Shown: positions 22,734 to 28,379 of the stretch, one piece after another | Position numbering within the stretch: the first letter of the stretch is position 1 | How the letters are laid out: every line of letters starts with the position of its first letter | Virus record (IMG/VR): IMGVR_UViG_3300046817_000787 | Span: 1 to 31,843 of that record | Reading direction: 5' to 3' (one strand) | Source: a virus | DNA length: 31,843 nucleotides | Position numbers and translations under genes: made by a program | Notes under the pieces: generated by a model | What the model was told of the DNA's origin: nothing | What the model saw: the letters and a program-made list of their open reading frames with translations, nothing else | Database searches by the model: none

Positions 22734-23068
22734 CAGCAGAAATCCTTGTGTGCGCTGTCCCAAACCTGCATTGGGACATAATCAGGAAACGGCAGCCCGG
22801 GCTCGACGTAGCGGATTGCCGGGTCGGGGCCGAATTCCGTAGCGACCGCGGCGAAGGCCGAGTGGGTGGGTAGCGGTATCTGTTGCCCGTCGCTGGCGAC
22901 CAGCACGAAGGCCGGGATCGGCATGCCGTTGGGCTTCGTCGGGAAATCGACGCGGTAGGGGCCCGGCGGCAGCGGCGCCAGGTCAAGCGCGGCCTCGATC
23001 GTGCGACGGTCCAGCCGCTGCGCGTGCCTCACCGCTCGACGGCGGCGCCACCAGCGTGCGATGCTCAT
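22733..23068 (-). CDS. Duplicated basic protein, full-length copy (module 1)
   Basis: The product has 111 residues. The N-terminal ~75 match the protein at 21416-21691, including the RWWRRRR start. The C-terminus is distinct and carries EFGPDPAIRYVEPGLPF and PMQVWDSAHKDFC. ATG 23068 is preferred to 23074 because it makes an ATGA overlap and matches the start of the paralogue. Comparison suggests the short copy lost its C-terminus. Function unknown. Confidence 0.72.
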   Translation of the reverse strand: MSIARWWRRRRAVRHAQRLDRRTIEAALDLAPLPPGPYRVDFPTKPNGMPIPAFVLVASDGQQIPLPTHSAFAAVATEFGPDPAIRYVEPGLPFPDYVPMQVWDSAHKDFC

Positions 23069-23238
23069 CCCCATATCCAGAGATTCCAGCCACCCGCGCT
23101 GTCGTGTGTTATCTCGACGTAGGGAGCGGCCAGCGCCGCGAGCTTTTCGATATCTGCCGCAAAGGCGTCGCCCTCGGCTTTGGTGCCGTAGTGGCCCTGA
23201 AGGTACGCCACGCGGGGGTCTGGGTCGTAGTCCATCAT
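23065..23238 (-). CDS. Small hypothetical protein, 57 aa, slot 4 of module 1
   Basis: The product begins MMDYDPDPRVAYLQGHYG, continues with FAADIEKLAALAAPYVEIT and ends GGWNLWIWG. It is a small alpha/beta protein without a known family. The start overlaps the thermonuclease stop (ATGATG), and the stop overlaps the next start as ATGA. In the other module this slot holds the small nuclease candidate. Confidence 0.6.
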   Translation of the reverse strand: MMDYDPDPRVAYLQGHYGTKAEGDAFAADIEKLAALAAPYVEITHDSAGGWNLWIWG

Positions 23239-23720
23239 CGGCGCGCCCTCCTCCAATCTGCCGGCATCGTGAAGCTGGTCGCCCACATGCCCAGGCGTTC
23301 CTGCTGCGCTGCGGCCTCCTCGTCGCGGTAGAAGCCGTGGCTGTAGTGGCGGTAGTCTACAGCCAGCCCCAGAGCCACCATGCGCCGGCCAAGATCGCCG
23401 TCCACAGTATGGCACAGAGCCACAATGCGGCCGTACCTATCGCGATCTCGCGGGTTGCAGGTAACAGCATCATGGGCCGTCATCCTTCGTATCGCGGCAG
23501 TCGCGGCCTCACCGCACGCGAAGCTGCCGCAGGTCTGGTCGTGCTCGGGGGCGTCCATGCCCCATAGCCTGATGCGGCGGCCGGCCAGCTCGAGAGTGTC
23601 GCCGTCGATGGTGCGGGCGTAGCCGGTCAGCTCGCCTGCCGACATGACCTCAGGCACGGCGAGGGCGGCAATGCTGCCGCCCAACACCAGCGCCGCGAGG
23701 AGGCCTTGCGCTTTGCTCAT
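23235..23720 (-). CDS. Secreted thermonuclease (SNase-like)
   Basis: The product has 161 residues. Residues 1-22 form a signal peptide (MSKAQGLLAALVLGGSIAAL). The SNase core is intact: TIDGDT (Asp39 and Asp41), RIRLWGMDAPE (Arg51, Asp56, Glu59), and DRYGRIV with Arg98, matching the metal-binding and catalytic Asp, Arg, Glu and Arg of staphylococcal nuclease. Paired Cys at 64/69 and 88/103 suit an oxidising environment. The enzyme would cut DNA and RNA in the periplasm or outside the cell. It may degrade incoming foreign DNA (superinfection exclusion) or extracellular DNA. Start and stop overlap neighbours as ATGA. Confidence 0.85.
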   Translation of the reverse strand: MSKAQGLLAALVLGGSIAALAVPEVMSAGELTGYARTIDGDTLELAGRRIRLWGMDAPEHDQTCGSFACGEAATAAIRRMTAHDAVTCNPRDRDRYGRIVALCHTVDGDLGRRMVALGLAVDYRHYSHGFYRDEEAAAQQERLGMWATSFTMPADWRRARR

Positions 23721-23896
23721 GCGCTTGGCTGTCTATGTGGGGTTACCTTGACAGCCCCCCATTTACCCAGCGGGTTGCGCGTGTTCGCCGCTGCCGCCGC
23801 GTTTCTCGCGGCCTCCTCGGTGTCGTATTGCTTGCGGTCCAAAACCTCGAAGGATTGCGAGAAAATCTGCCAGCGTGGCTTCCCAGGATCGCTCAT
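23717..23896 (-). CDS. Small hypothetical protein, 59 aa, slot 2 of module 1
   Basis: The product is a small polar protein (SDPGKPRWQIFSQSFEVLD, then TEEAARNAAAAANTRNPLG, ending QPSA). The KQYDTEEAARNAAAA part resembles short DUF2188-like or repeat segments, but no family is certain. ATG 23896 makes an ATGA overlap with the upstream gene, and the stop overlaps the thermonuclease start. Confidence 0.6.
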   Translation of the reverse strand: MSDPGKPRWQIFSQSFEVLDRKQYDTEEAARNAAAAANTRNPLGKWGAVKVTPHRQPSA

Positions 23897-24156
23897 GACA
23901 ACGCCTCTCTCTCCAATTTGCCGCACTCGCCTGCGGCCGCGTCCATCAGCCGGCGGATATCCTCGTCGGCCACGGTGAAGTCGTCTGCCGCATCCTCGCA
24001 CTCCGCAGCCAGCGTCAGCGCGCCTGCCTGGCGGAAGCGGATCGCGGCCAGCATCAGCAATTCCGGCTGCTGCGTGGCGCTGGCCTCCGCTGCCCGGTAG
24101 AGCAGGGAGGCCCCAGCGGCGCATTGCTTCCAGCGACCCTCGGCCATGCTCGGCAT
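23893..24156 (-). CDS. Helical-repeat protein, slot 1 of module 1
   Basis: The product has 87 residues. It closely matches the paralogue at 22470-22733 (GRWKQCAAGASLLYRAAEAS and FRQAGALTLAAECEDAADDF). It is all-helical with no recognised family. ATG 24156 makes a TGATG overlap with the upstream gene. It opens the first of the two tandem modules. Confidence 0.7.
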   Translation of the reverse strand: MPSMAEGRWKQCAAGASLLYRAAEASATQQPELLMLAAIRFRQAGALTLAAECEDAADDFTVADEDIRRLMDAAAGECGKLEREALS

Positions 24157-24401
24157 CAGGCCGAACCCACCAAAGAGTTCGGCACATAGACGTAGCGGTA
24201 GATCGGATCGTGGCTGTTGCCCGTCAATTCGATCAGCAACTGCACGTCATCGACAGCCCACGCCACGCCCATCGGATCATCGACTAGGCGCAGTTTAGTG
24301 CCGGCCGGTATCGTGATCGTGGTTCGCAGCATCGGGCTTTGTGCCTCAAAAACCGTCGTTTGCCAGTCTTTGCATAGGACCGCTTCGGCGATGGTGGTCA
24401 T
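24156..24401 (-). CDS. Hypothetical beta-rich protein, 81 aa
   Basis: The middle reads LRTTITIPAGTKLRLVDDP and continues with VAWAVDDVQLLIEL, consistent with a small beta-barrel. No family is recognised. The gene starts with ATGACCACCATC and is preceded by the same 30-bp leader as the gene at 24853, including a GGGGAG ribosome site. The stop overlaps the next gene as TGATG. Confidence 0.62.
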   Translation of the reverse strand: MTTIAEAVLCKDWQTTVFEAQSPMLRTTITIPAGTKLRLVDDPMGVAWAVDDVQLLIELTGNSHDPIYRYVYVPNSLVGSA

Positions 24402-24419
24402 TGTCTTCTCCCCAGGTTT
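24390..24419 (-). repeat. 30-bp repeated translation-initiation leader, copy 1
   Basis: These 30 bases are identical to 24842-24871. On the minus strand they hold CCTGGGGAGAAGACA, the ATG and the next four codons (TTI-like start). A shorter relative precedes erf near 15952-15973. Confidence 0.9.
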
Positions 24420-24425
24420 GGCCGG

Positions 24426-24656
24426 CTACAGTCGCCAACCGCATTGCTTCAGCATCGTTTCCTTGGCCGCGATGCGCGATGGCAGCGGTTTCGCAGCCTT
24501 GCGCAACACGTCGAGGTAGTTGTTGGCGCTGTGTGCGTGGTAGCGCAGCACAGTGAGGCCGCTGTTGTCGAGCCTGTGCGCCTCGCTCGCCAGATCGCAA
24601 ATGCCGTCAAGCTCTCGGTTCGCGGCCTCGATCATGCCTTTGGTGATGCGCGGCAT
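24426..24656 (-). CDS. Hypothetical helical protein, 76 aa
   Basis: The product (PRITKGMIEAANRELDGI, then LTVLRYHAHSANNYLDVLRK) is helical and moderately basic. No domain is recognised. ATG 24656 overlaps the upstream stop as TGATG, and GTG 24659 is an alternative. It lies between two genes that share an identical leader. Confidence 0.62.
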   Translation of the reverse strand: MPRITKGMIEAANRELDGICDLASEAHRLDNSGLTVLRYHAHSANNYLDVLRKAAKPLPSRIAAKETMLKQCGWRL

Positions 24657-24853
24657 CACGGCAGCACCGAGATAAACGCTGGCTCCATCGTCATCTGCTC
24701 GACAGCGTACAACGCGCCTTCAGCGGCGGTGCTGCTATCGAAGCGCAGAGCTTCAAGCTCGTTTTCGGTGAAGTCGATGTCGGTGTCGAGCTTGCTGAGG
24801 AACAGCTTGCTCGATGCTGGGCCGATGGTGATCGCGTATGTGATGGTGGTCAT
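24656..24853 (-). CDS. Hypothetical protein, 65 aa
   Basis: The product (TTITYAITIGPASSKLFL, then TDIDFTENELEALRFDSST) is acidic and mixed alpha/beta. The N-terminal MTTI and the leader are shared with the gene at 24401, but the rest is unrelated. No known family. The stop overlaps the next gene as TGATG. Confidence 0.6.
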   Translation of the reverse strand: MTTITYAITIGPASSKLFLSKLDTDIDFTENELEALRFDSSTAAEGALYAVEQMTMEPAFISVLP

Positions 24854-24871
24854 TGTCTTCTCCCCAGGTTT
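24842..24871 (-). repeat. 30-bp repeated translation-initiation leader, copy 2
   Basis: Exact copy of 24390-24419, spanning the ribosome-binding site and the first codons of the gene at 24853. Confidence 0.9.
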
Positions 24872-24880
24872 CGGTTGGAT

Positions 24881-25078
24881 TTAGCCGATTATGATTATCG
24901 GCTGGCCGCCGTCTTGCGCAACGCGAAGGTTGTCGATGCCGCTGCTCAGCTCGGCGTGCGGAAACCAAGCAACCTCGCAATCAATGCCAAAGTGGCGATA
25001 ACCGAATGCCTCAGCCAGATCACGCGCGATCATTGCGCACGAAATCTTGCCGGTCTTGCGGTGGAAGGATACGAACAT
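24881..25078 (-). CDS. First gene of the second leftward operon, 65 aa
   Basis: The product (FVSFHRKTGKISCAMIARDL, then FGIDCEVAWFPHAEL, ending GGQPIIIIG) is a small alpha/beta protein with two cysteines. No family is recognised. ATG 25078 is the first start downstream of operator-like element R, about 50 bases away. A GAGCGAGG sequence may serve as ribosome site. Confidence 0.6.
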   Translation of the reverse strand: MFVSFHRKTGKISCAMIARDLAEAFGYRHFGIDCEVAWFPHAELSSGIDNLRVAQDGGQPIIIIG

Positions 25079-25126
25079 GGTGGCCTCGCTCTGTTGGTGG
25101 ACAGAGCATGCCAGATAGCCGCAGCC

Positions 25127-25151
25127 TTTACAAGCGGTAAAGTGAGCTACG
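25127..25151. promoter_or_regulatory. Candidate operator, element R, before the second leftward operon
   Basis: TTTAC at 25127-25131 and GTAAA at 25137-25141 form the same inverted repeat with a five-base centre as element L at 19451, and GCTACG follows at 25146-25151. From GTAAAG to GCTACG only two of 15 bases differ. It lies 49 bases before the operon start and overlaps the end of the CRMHGG-type gene. It has the same orientation relative to its operon as element L. Confidence 0.5.
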
Positions 25152-25647
25152 GTGTATTTTCTTTTTTCGTCAGCTTTTCCAACAGCGTAGCAAGAACGTC
25201 GTCGCGCCTCACGCGGAATTGCCCCTCAGCCACCCGCACCGCAAGCCTATTGAGGGCGTTCGCCGCGTCGTTGCCCAGTCGCAACAGCTTATAGTCGAGC
25301 GGCGCCGCGTTGGCCTGCGCCTCGAGCATCTGCCCACGAGCCATGCGGATCGTGTCCCGCTGCAACATCAGCCCATCGCGCGACCCCTCGTCGAGCAGCT
25401 GCGAGTGACCATCAGACTGCAGCAGCACCAACCCCTCGCCGTCAACGACCTCGTCCCGCTCCAGCATCGCCTCAGCCACTACCAGAGACTTCTCCATCTT
25501 CTCCATTACCCTCGCAGCCTTCGGCAGCCGCCCACCATACCACGGTAAGCCCAGCCGCTTGAACAGCGCTTGCTTCGCAGCTCGAGACGCATTCATCGGG
25601 CCCACTGGCTGACCTCGGTAGCCGCCAGGATTGGTGCCGCCATGCAT
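25147..25647 (-). CDS. CRMHGG-motif protein, possible small terminase subunit
   Basis: From the only normal start, ATG 25647, the product has 166 residues beginning MHGGTNPGG. The HGG motif, basic linker and long helices (KAARVMEKMEKSLVVAEAML, then LLRLGNDAANALNRLAVRV) resemble phage CRMHGG proteins often annotated as small terminase subunits. The conserved Cys-rich part is encoded upstream in the same frame, out to 25767: Cys residues occur 24, 13 and 2 codons before the ATG, giving Cys-x10-Cys-x10-Cys-x2-His. That stretch has no ATG, GTG or TTG and is closed by TGA. A non-standard start, a frameshift or a sequence error is likely. Terminase assignment is uncertain because the large subunit lies 4 kb away in opposite orientation. 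Confidence 0.58.
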   Translation of the reverse strand: MHGGTNPGGYRGQPVGPMNASRAAKQALFKRLGLPWYGGRLPKAARVMEKMEKSLVVAEAMLERDEVVDGEGLVLLQSDGHSQLLDEGSRDGLMLQRDTIRMARGQMLEAQANAAPLDYKLLRLGNDAANALNRLAVRVAEGQFRVRRDDVLATLLEKLTKKENTP

Positions 25648-25844
25648 GCGGCATCGTCGCTTGCCAGGAGAGGGAATGCTGCGGCACGGAAGGCCAGAGC
25701 GTCTAGACTTGGCCCCGCAGCGTAGTAGAGATGATCTACGCCATGCCTTGAGATTGTCGTGAGGTATTCAACTACCCCATCGGTGGCTAGATGTTGAAGG
25801 TGTTATGTACGACAAGCTGGCCTTCGACTTGAGTTGTACTCGGC

Positions 25845-26243
25845 TCATACTACAAGTCTTGCTTCGAGGACGATCTTTGTAGTTGGAGTTAGTACCACGT
25901 TCGGGAAAACACCAGGCCGAGGGAGGGGTCGCGGGAAATCTAGATCACCTCTCCGAACCGCTGTCGATTTTCCGTTTCCAGGATCGTCTCCGAACCGCAA
26001 CCGCTTTTCCGTTTCCGGTATACACCACCCGGCGATTGCGGCCAAGCGTGTCGTGTGGTTGGGCATCGGAGCGTCGAAGGCCCAACCGCGTATCCATGCA
26101 AACATCTTGAGAAGCTGCGAGGGAGGAGAAGCGGTCGCTTCGCTAAGCTGCGCTCTGACGGAGCATGCGCAGTCCGCTCGCGCGTGCACATGCGTTAGAG
26201 TAGAACAGAAGGGACTATACCGTAACCCTATGGCCTGCTTCAA
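25845..26243 (-). CDS. Low-confidence open frame with TTG start, 132 aa
   Basis: A TTG at 26243 has GGAGG six bases upstream, a proper initiation signal, and the frame stays open for 132 codons. The product has an odd composition rich in Cys, His, Trp, Arg and Pro, and shows no recognisable domain (start KQAIGLRYSPF, end KIVLEARLVV). It crosses the tandem repeats. I list it because of the ribosome site, but composition argues against it. Confidence 0.25.
   Translation of the reverse strand: MKQAIGLRYSPFCSTLTHVHARADCACSVRAQLSEATASPPSQLLKMFAWIRGWAFDAPMPNHTTRLAAIAGWCIPETEKRLRFGDDPGNGKSTAVRRGDLDFPRPLPRPGVFPNVVLTPTTKIVLEARLVV
25950..26018. repeat. Imperfect 37-bp tandem repeat, two copies
   Basis: TCTCCGAACCGC at 25950-25961 recurs at 25987-25998, and TTTTCCGTTTCC at 25968-25979 recurs at 26005-26016, giving two copies with a period of 37 bases. 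The central six bases and the edges differ. Such paired motifs could be binding sites for a terminase or replication initiator. Confidence 0.7.
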
Positions 26244-26264
26244 TTCTCTCCTCCACTACGCGCA

Positions 26265-26293
26265 TTGAAATTTGCGTCTGTGTGGTATAAGAT
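26265..26293 (+). promoter_or_regulatory. Candidate promoter of the RepL-like gene
   Basis: TTGAAA (26265-26270) and TAAGAT (26288-26293) are separated by 17 bases; the overlapping TATAAG at 26286 gives a spacer of 15. The block lies about 32 bases before the ATG and is clearly more AT-rich than its surroundings. Confidence 0.5.
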
Positions 26294-26324
26294 ATGCCTT
26301 GTCGCGCAAGATTTTGAGGGCAAT

Positions 26325-26759
26325 ATGAACCAGGGGCCTGATCTTCCTGTTCTGCGGGTCGTGGGGTTTTCCAAGAGGCGGAAGCATCCCTATCGGGCGG
26401 AGAGATTTATGATCGCGTCGTATCTGGGGCTGGAGGAGCTGCTGGCGCGCACCGGGGACCACTCGCTCGGCATGCAGGCGGTGCGCGTGCTGCTGGCGAT
26501 GATGGCAGAGTGCGATTACGAGAACCGGGTGCGCGGCGGCCAGAAGGACCTGGCCCGCAAGCTGGGGATGAACCAGGCCCATGTCAGCCGGGCGATCCGC
26601 GACTTGATCGAGTGCGGCTTTGTCGAGAACCCGCACAACGACCGCGGCCGCTATCTCGTCAGCCCGAAGCTGTGCTGGAAAGGAGACGAGGACAGCCTGC
26701 GGCAGGCACTGTCCGAGCGGAACCTGCTAAGCGCCGAGGGCTACCTGCGGGCGGCGTAG
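26325..26759 (+). CDS. RepL-like winged-helix DNA-binding protein
   Basis: The product has 144 residues. Residues 73-98 form a helix-turn-helix (QKDLARKLGMNQAHVSRAIR, then DLIECGF), followed by a beta-wing with GRYLVSPKLCWKGD. The wing ending in a YxxxPxxxWKG pattern is typical of RepL-type plasmid replication proteins and related phage regulators. It could start replication or control transcription. ATG 26325, preceded by GAGGG, was chosen over an upstream in-frame codon. The gene follows the repeat-bearing segment, which could be its target. It converges on the next gene with one base between stops. No replication-initiator nuclease motif is seen. Confidence 0.72.
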   Translation: MNQGPDLPVLRVVGFSKRRKHPYRAERFMIASYLGLEELLARTGDHSLGMQAVRVLLAMMAECDYENRVRGGQKDLARKLGMNQAHVSRAIRDLIECGFVENPHNDRGRYLVSPKLCWKGDEDSLRQALSERNLLSAEGYLRAA

Positions 26760-26760
26760 C

Positions 26761-27054
26761 TCATTCGTCGAGCGCCTTCCCGATCAACTCGGACCACAAC
26801 CATTGCCAGCGCCGGGTCGGGGGAGAGCCAGCCGGGAAAACCTCCCGCATGTGGGCTTCCATCTCTGCGGTAGGCTCCCGCATCGCCTCGATAGCCGCGC
26901 GGGCTGCGTCATGGAATGCCGATTGTTCGATGTCGGTTTCCCATGCCCCATCCCAGAATGCACCCTCCTCGCGGAACGCCGCGCTGATTGCGCGCGCCAC
27001 CCGCTCGATCATCGAGAGGGCTTGCGTTTCGCGGGAGTTCGTCGTATCTGACAT
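26761..27054 (-). CDS. Hypothetical phage protein, 97 aa
   Basis: The product shows a pattern frequent in alphaproteobacterial phages and prophages: a helix beginning MIERVARAISAAFREEG, then HDAARAAIEAMREPTAEM. It ends with RRWQWLWSELIGKAL. Function is unknown. ATG 27054 is the best start; the longer open frame upstream runs antisense to the next rightward gene and through the terminator. It is transcribed against the RepL-like gene. Confidence 0.66.
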   Translation of the reverse strand: MSDTTNSRETQALSMIERVARAISAAFREEGAFWDGAWETDIEQSAFHDAARAAIEAMREPTAEMEAHMREVFPAGSPPTRRWQWLWSELIGKALDE

Positions 27055-27129
27055 GGATGCTCCGGTGCGTCCATCACCGTTGAGCTTCGAGACTAGCCGA
27101 TAACCCCCAGGTGTCGCAAGTCTCTTGTG

Positions 27130-27165
27130 AAAGGCCCCGCCGGTCTCGCCCCCGGCGGGGCCTTT
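27130..27165. terminator. Strong intrinsic-type hairpin, possibly bidirectional
   Basis: AAAGGCCCCGCCGG at 27130-27143 pairs perfectly with CCGGCGGGGCCTTT at 27152-27165, a 14-bp stem with an eight-base loop. Short T runs follow on both strands (CTTTCC and TTTCAC), though neither is a long U-tract. It could shield the rightward block from upstream transcription. The 27055-27228 gap holds this hairpin and the promoter downstream, and no gene. Confidence 0.75.
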
Positions 27166-27169
27166 CCTG

Positions 27170-27199
27170 TTGTGCCTTCGGGAAATAACCGGGTATGAT
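27170..27199 (+). promoter_or_regulatory. Candidate promoter of the terminase-region operon
   Basis: TTGTGC (27170-27175) and TATGAT (27194-27199) are separated by 18 bases, directly after the hairpin and about 30 bases before the first start codon of the rightward block. Confidence 0.48.
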
Positions 27200-27228
27200 G
27201 CTACCGCATATGAACGGGAGAAACGCGC

Positions 27229-27459
27229 TTGGCTTCGCGATTGGAAATCACCTTTACCTTCGACGCCCCCGATGACGAGATGGCCCGCGCCAAGCTGATC
27301 GGTGCGCAGGTTGTGCACGAGGCGTCGGATAGCCTGCTGGCTGCACTGGAGAAGGTCGGCGCCAAGCCGACGATGGCGGCCAAGTTCGTCAAGTCCGTGC
27401 CGGCCCGCTCCAACTCGGGGCGCAAGCCGAAGGCGGTTACCATGCAGGCGGCGGAATAG
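27229..27459 (+). CDS. Small hypothetical protein with TTG start, 76 aa
   Basis: The TTG at 27229 has GGGAG about nine bases upstream, and no ATG or GTG in this frame would give the N-terminal half. The product begins ASRLEITFTFDAPDDEM, continues with a helix (AKLIGAQVVHEASDSLL) and has a basic C-terminus (RSNSGRKPKAV). No family is recognised. As the first gene behind the promoter and just before membrane and terminase genes, it might be a packaging or lysis-timing factor, but there is no direct evidence. Confidence 0.62.
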   Translation: MASRLEITFTFDAPDDEMARAKLIGAQVVHEASDSLLAALEKVGAKPTMAAKFVKSVPARSNSGRKPKAVTMQAAE

Positions 27460-27462
27460 GCG

Positions 27463-27831
27463 ATGGGCAGCTTTATCGACAGGGTGGATATGCGGGGCGC
27501 GCTGGCGATCGTCATGGTCACTGGCGTCATGGCGATGGGATTTTATCTCGCTGTCTGGCACGCCGACAGCGACATATTCAAGATGATGCTGGGAACCGTG
27601 ATCGGCACCAGCCTGTCGCCGGCGATCAACTGGTATTTCGGTTCATCGAGCGGCAGCGCCATGAAAGACGAGGCGTTATCGAAGACAGCGACGGCGCAGA
27701 ATCAGACGCTGGCGGCGCAATCCGCTGCGCTGGCCGCCAGCGTGCCGGCTCCGACGACGGTCAGCACGGTCAACGCGAAGGAGGGGACGGCCGAGACAAC
27801 GACCTCCCCGAGCCAGCCAAAGGAAGGGTGA
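27463..27831 (+). CDS. Membrane protein with FGSSxGS motif, holin-like candidate
   Basis: The product has 122 residues. Two hydrophobic segments (about residues 12-30 and 38-57) are followed by WYFGSSSGSAMKDEALSKT and a low-complexity Ala/Thr/Pro tail. The FGSSxGSxxK motif after a second membrane span recurs in small phage membrane proteins that may be holins or holin-like. The stop overlaps the lipoprotein gene as TGATG, and a membrane protein followed by a small lipoprotein resembles a lysis pair. The endolysin, however, is located elsewhere. Confidence 0.62.
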   Translation: MGSFIDRVDMRGALAIVMVTGVMAMGFYLAVWHADSDIFKMMLGTVIGTSLSPAINWYFGSSSGSAMKDEALSKTATAQNQTLAAQSAALAASVPAPTTVSTVNAKEGTAETTTSPSQPKEG

Positions 27832-28049
27832 TGCATCGGTTCGCATTTGCGCTGCCGCTGCTCCTGGCATCCTGCGCCGGGATACCGGAGGCCGATGTCG
27901 CGGGCTGCGCCCTCTCGATCGCGGCGTCCGGCCAGATGACGGCCGAGGGGTTGCTGATGGCGGCGGCGATCTCGCCGGCTTGCGAGAAGCTGGCGGTCGA
28001 GGGCGTGCAGGCTGCGGTGCGGCAGGCGATGCTGCGGGCGCCGCAATGA
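27831..28049 (+). CDS. Small lipoprotein, 72 aa
   Basis: The N-terminus MHRFAFALPLLLASCAG ends in a lipobox (LLAS-C, Cys15), so the mature protein should be lipid-anchored. The rest is small, Ala-rich and helical (CEKLAVEGVQAAVRQAML), with Cys residues that may pair. An outer-membrane spanin-type role is possible, but its partner is not clear. ATG 27831 makes a TGATG overlap with the membrane protein gene; the stop overlaps the next start as ATGA. Confidence 0.72.
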   Translation: MHRFAFALPLLLASCAGIPEADVAGCALSIAASGQMTAEGLLMAAAISPACEKLAVEGVQAAVRQAMLRAPQ

Positions 28050-28270
28050 CGCCGACGGTCTGGACCTGTGGCCACTGGCACAAGACCCGCGGCGAGGCGA
28101 TCCGGTGCTTGGCCGGGCCGCAGACCGTGGGCTTCACCGAGGACGCGACGCTTGAACTGGGGGAGGCGAGGTTCCGTGAACAGATCAGACGCTCAATGCC
28201 AGGAGTGCGACCGTCGCGAATACTGGATGGTGCCGTGGCCGCGGTTGTCGCCTATCCCGCTGGCGCGTGA
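28046..28270 (+). CDS. Small hypothetical protein, 74 aa, overlapping its neighbour
   Basis: The first ~45 residues (TPTVWTCGHWHKTRGEAIRC, then LAGPQTVGFTEDATLELG) look like a real protein with Cys and His that could bind metal. The last 30 residues run inside the next gene in another frame, an unusually long overlap of 95 bases. ATG 28046 makes an ATGA junction with the lipoprotein gene. Either the overlap is real or the 3' end was recently extended. Confidence 0.52.
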   Translation: MTPTVWTCGHWHKTRGEAIRCLAGPQTVGFTEDATLELGEARFREQIRRSMPGVRPSRILDGAVAAVVAYPAGA

Positions 28271-28379
28271 CGCCTTCAAGCCCCACGAGCTGGCGCTGAA
28301 GCCGGACCTGCGCCGGCTGCCGCCGCGGCCCGTGATGGACGGCTACCGCTCCTCGGCGCTGCTGGCGATGGAGCGGTGA
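28176..28379 (+). CDS. Small protein with CxxC motif, 67 aa
   Basis: A GTG at 28176 with GGAGG nine bases upstream opens 67 codons. The product starts NRSDAQCQECDRREYWMVPW and continues with a proline-rich region (LSPIPL, RRLPPRPVMDGYR). The CxxC pair suggests a metal site. The stop overlaps the radical-SAM gene as TGATG, which supports it as the true upstream neighbour. No family is recognised. Confidence 0.55.
   Translation: MNRSDAQCQECDRREYWMVPWPRLSPIPLARDAFKPHELALKPDLRRLPPRPVMDGYRSSALLAMER

Larger units (their letters stand above)
21416..24156 (-). repeat. Tandem five-gene module duplication with alternate genes replaced
   Basis: Two adjacent five-gene modules lie head to tail: 24156-22733 and 22733-21416. 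Position 1 (23893-24156 and 22470-22733), the N-terminus of position 3 (23720 and 22183) and position 5 (22733-23068 and 21416-21691) are clearly homologous, while positions 2 and 4 carry unrelated genes. Offsets between copies (1423, 1537 and 1377 bases) differ because replaced genes have different lengths. Confidence 0.82.
25768..26264. other. Gene-poor segment, candidate packaging or replication site
   Basis: About 500 bases hold no convincing gene. The segment contains the 37-bp tandem repeat at 25950-26018, a GAAGCG-N2-CGCTTC inverted repeat at 26128-26141, and AT-rich patches before the RepL-like gene. It lies between the CRMHGG-type gene and the winged-helix gene, both plausible DNA-binding proteins. 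A pac/cos site or an origin is possible, but nothing proves either. Confidence 0.4.

Noticed and set aside
26128-26141. GAAGCG-N2-CGCTTC inverted repeat considered as terminator
   Set aside because: Stem is only six bases and no T run follows; kept only as a minor feature of the gene-poor segment.
27055-27561. N-terminal extension of the leftward gene at 26761
   Set aside because: It passes antisense through two rightward genes, a promoter and a terminator hairpin.
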